Assembly (NCBI GenBank): GCA_946480995.1
Contig: CAMLMF010000150.1
Location: 1 to 6,575, forward strand
DNA from: an uncultured Bdellovibrio sp.
GTDB taxonomy: Bacteria > Bdellovibrionota > Bdellovibrionia > Bdellovibrionales > Bdellovibrionaceae
DNA: 6,575 nt
Direction: 5' to 3'
Shown here piece after piece: positions 6,319-6,575 of this stretch (position 1 is its first letter; each line of letters starts with the position of its first letter). Both the position numbers and the translations under genes were made by a program. The notes below the pieces were generated by a model, which saw only the letters and a program-made list of their open reading frames with translations, was not told where the DNA came from and made no database searches.

Positions 6319-6575
6319 TTTTCAAAGAAATTCTTTTTAGATTTTAATTCTAAATACGTCTGAGCCGGCAACGTCCGGCTTTCAGAAAAGGTCAGAATGG
6401 CCTCAGAAACCTGATCCAATGTAACCACATAATCTTGAACAGTCGCAAAAAGATGTGCCCGATCAGCGTCACTAAGATCTTCAAAAAGTGCTTTTTCAAG
6501 ATCAATCCCGGACATTTTTTGAATGCGTTTTTTGATTTCAAAATTAAGCTTATTAAAATAGTTCGAAAAAATAAG
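6315..6575 (-). CDS. Unidentified protein, C-terminal 86 residues only
   Basis: A leftward frame enters from the right edge and stays open from base 6575 to the TAA at 6317-6315. The ATG at 6515, which would give 66 residues, is internal to this open frame, so the gene probably starts outside the window. The visible part is mostly charged and probably helical: an early basic stretch (FEIKKRIQK), an acidic segment (DLEKALFEDLSDADR), a hydrophobic TVQDYVVTLDQVSEAILTF stretch, and a basic tail (LKSKKNFFEN). I recognise no domain. Its stop codon overlaps the stop of the rightward gene in a shared TTAA, so the two are convergent. It could also be a chance frame, though the composition looks protein-like. 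Confidence 0.55.
   Translation of the reverse strand, partial: LIFSNYFNKLNFEIKKRIQKMSGIDLEKALFEDLSDADRAHLFATVQDYVVTLDQVSEAILTFSESRTLPAQTYLELKSKKNFFEN
6324..6338. terminator. Weak AT-rich hairpin at the convergent gene ends
   Basis: AAAGA (6324-6328) pairs with TCTTT (6332-6336) around AAT and is followed by two more T, six bases after the rightward stop codon. A second AT-rich pairing, TTTAGA (6336-6341) with TCTAAA (6349-6354), lies next to it. Placement suits a terminator for the rightward gene, but the stems are short and lack G-C pairs, and they lie in the coding end of the opposing gene. Confidence 0.2.
6363..6380 (+). terminator. GC-rich 6-bp hairpin, possible terminator of the rightward gene
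   Basis: AGCCGG (6363-6368) pairs perfectly with CCGGCT (6375-6380) around a six-base loop, CAACGT, 45 bases past the rightward stop. Only two more T follow the stem before C, so any intrinsic termination would be inefficient. The same bases encode part of the opposing partial protein (SRTLPA). Confidence 0.25.

Noticed and set aside
1..6575. Defence island, phage, transposon or CRISPR content
   Set aside because: No transposase, integrase, nuclease-defence motifs, terminal repeats or spaced direct repeats were seen; the genes are housekeeping or metabolic.

Overview
The window looks like ordinary chromosome from a Gram-negative bacterium. My best guess is a Bdellovibrio-like predator (Bdellovibrionota), from the moderate base composition and the general flavour of the MutS and GlnD proteins. 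That placement is an impression, not a computed result. I see no insertion sequence, phage gene, CRISPR array, tRNA or rRNA.

Layout: bases 1-4445 are a leftward two-gene operon. mutS (4445 to 1926) encodes the DNA mismatch-recognition ATPase. After a gap of only 5 bases comes glnD (1920 leftwards, running off the window edge), which encodes the bifunctional enzyme that uridylylates and deuridylylates the PII nitrogen-sensor protein. Only the first 640 codons of glnD are present, stopping inside what looks like its first ACT domain.

Bases 4446-4827 are a 382-base divergent intergenic region. It holds a plausible rightward promoter (4658-4685), a 9-bp hairpin (4745-4766), an optional 16-codon leader reading frame between them, and an 8-bp inverted repeat (4565-4597) that brackets a possible leftward -10 box for mutS.

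Bases 4828-6318 encode, rightwards, a membrane-anchored stand-alone glutamate-synthase-like FMN / [3Fe-4S] protein with no glutaminase domain. At its end it overlaps by 4 bases the stop codon of a leftward, unidentified gene, of which only the last 86 codons (6575 to 6315) lie in the window.

How the genes fit together: GlnD senses glutamine and controls nitrogen assimilation through PII, and the rightward gene belongs to the glutamate-synthase superfamily. A shared nitrogen theme is therefore possible, but the two lie in separate, divergent transcription units and the real substrate of the glutamate-synthase-like protein is unknown. The mutS-glnD pairing probably reflects co-transcription rather than a shared biochemical task. 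I did not find a convincing new system. The points most worth checking are the orphan glutamate-synthase-like enzyme and the structured leader in front of it.
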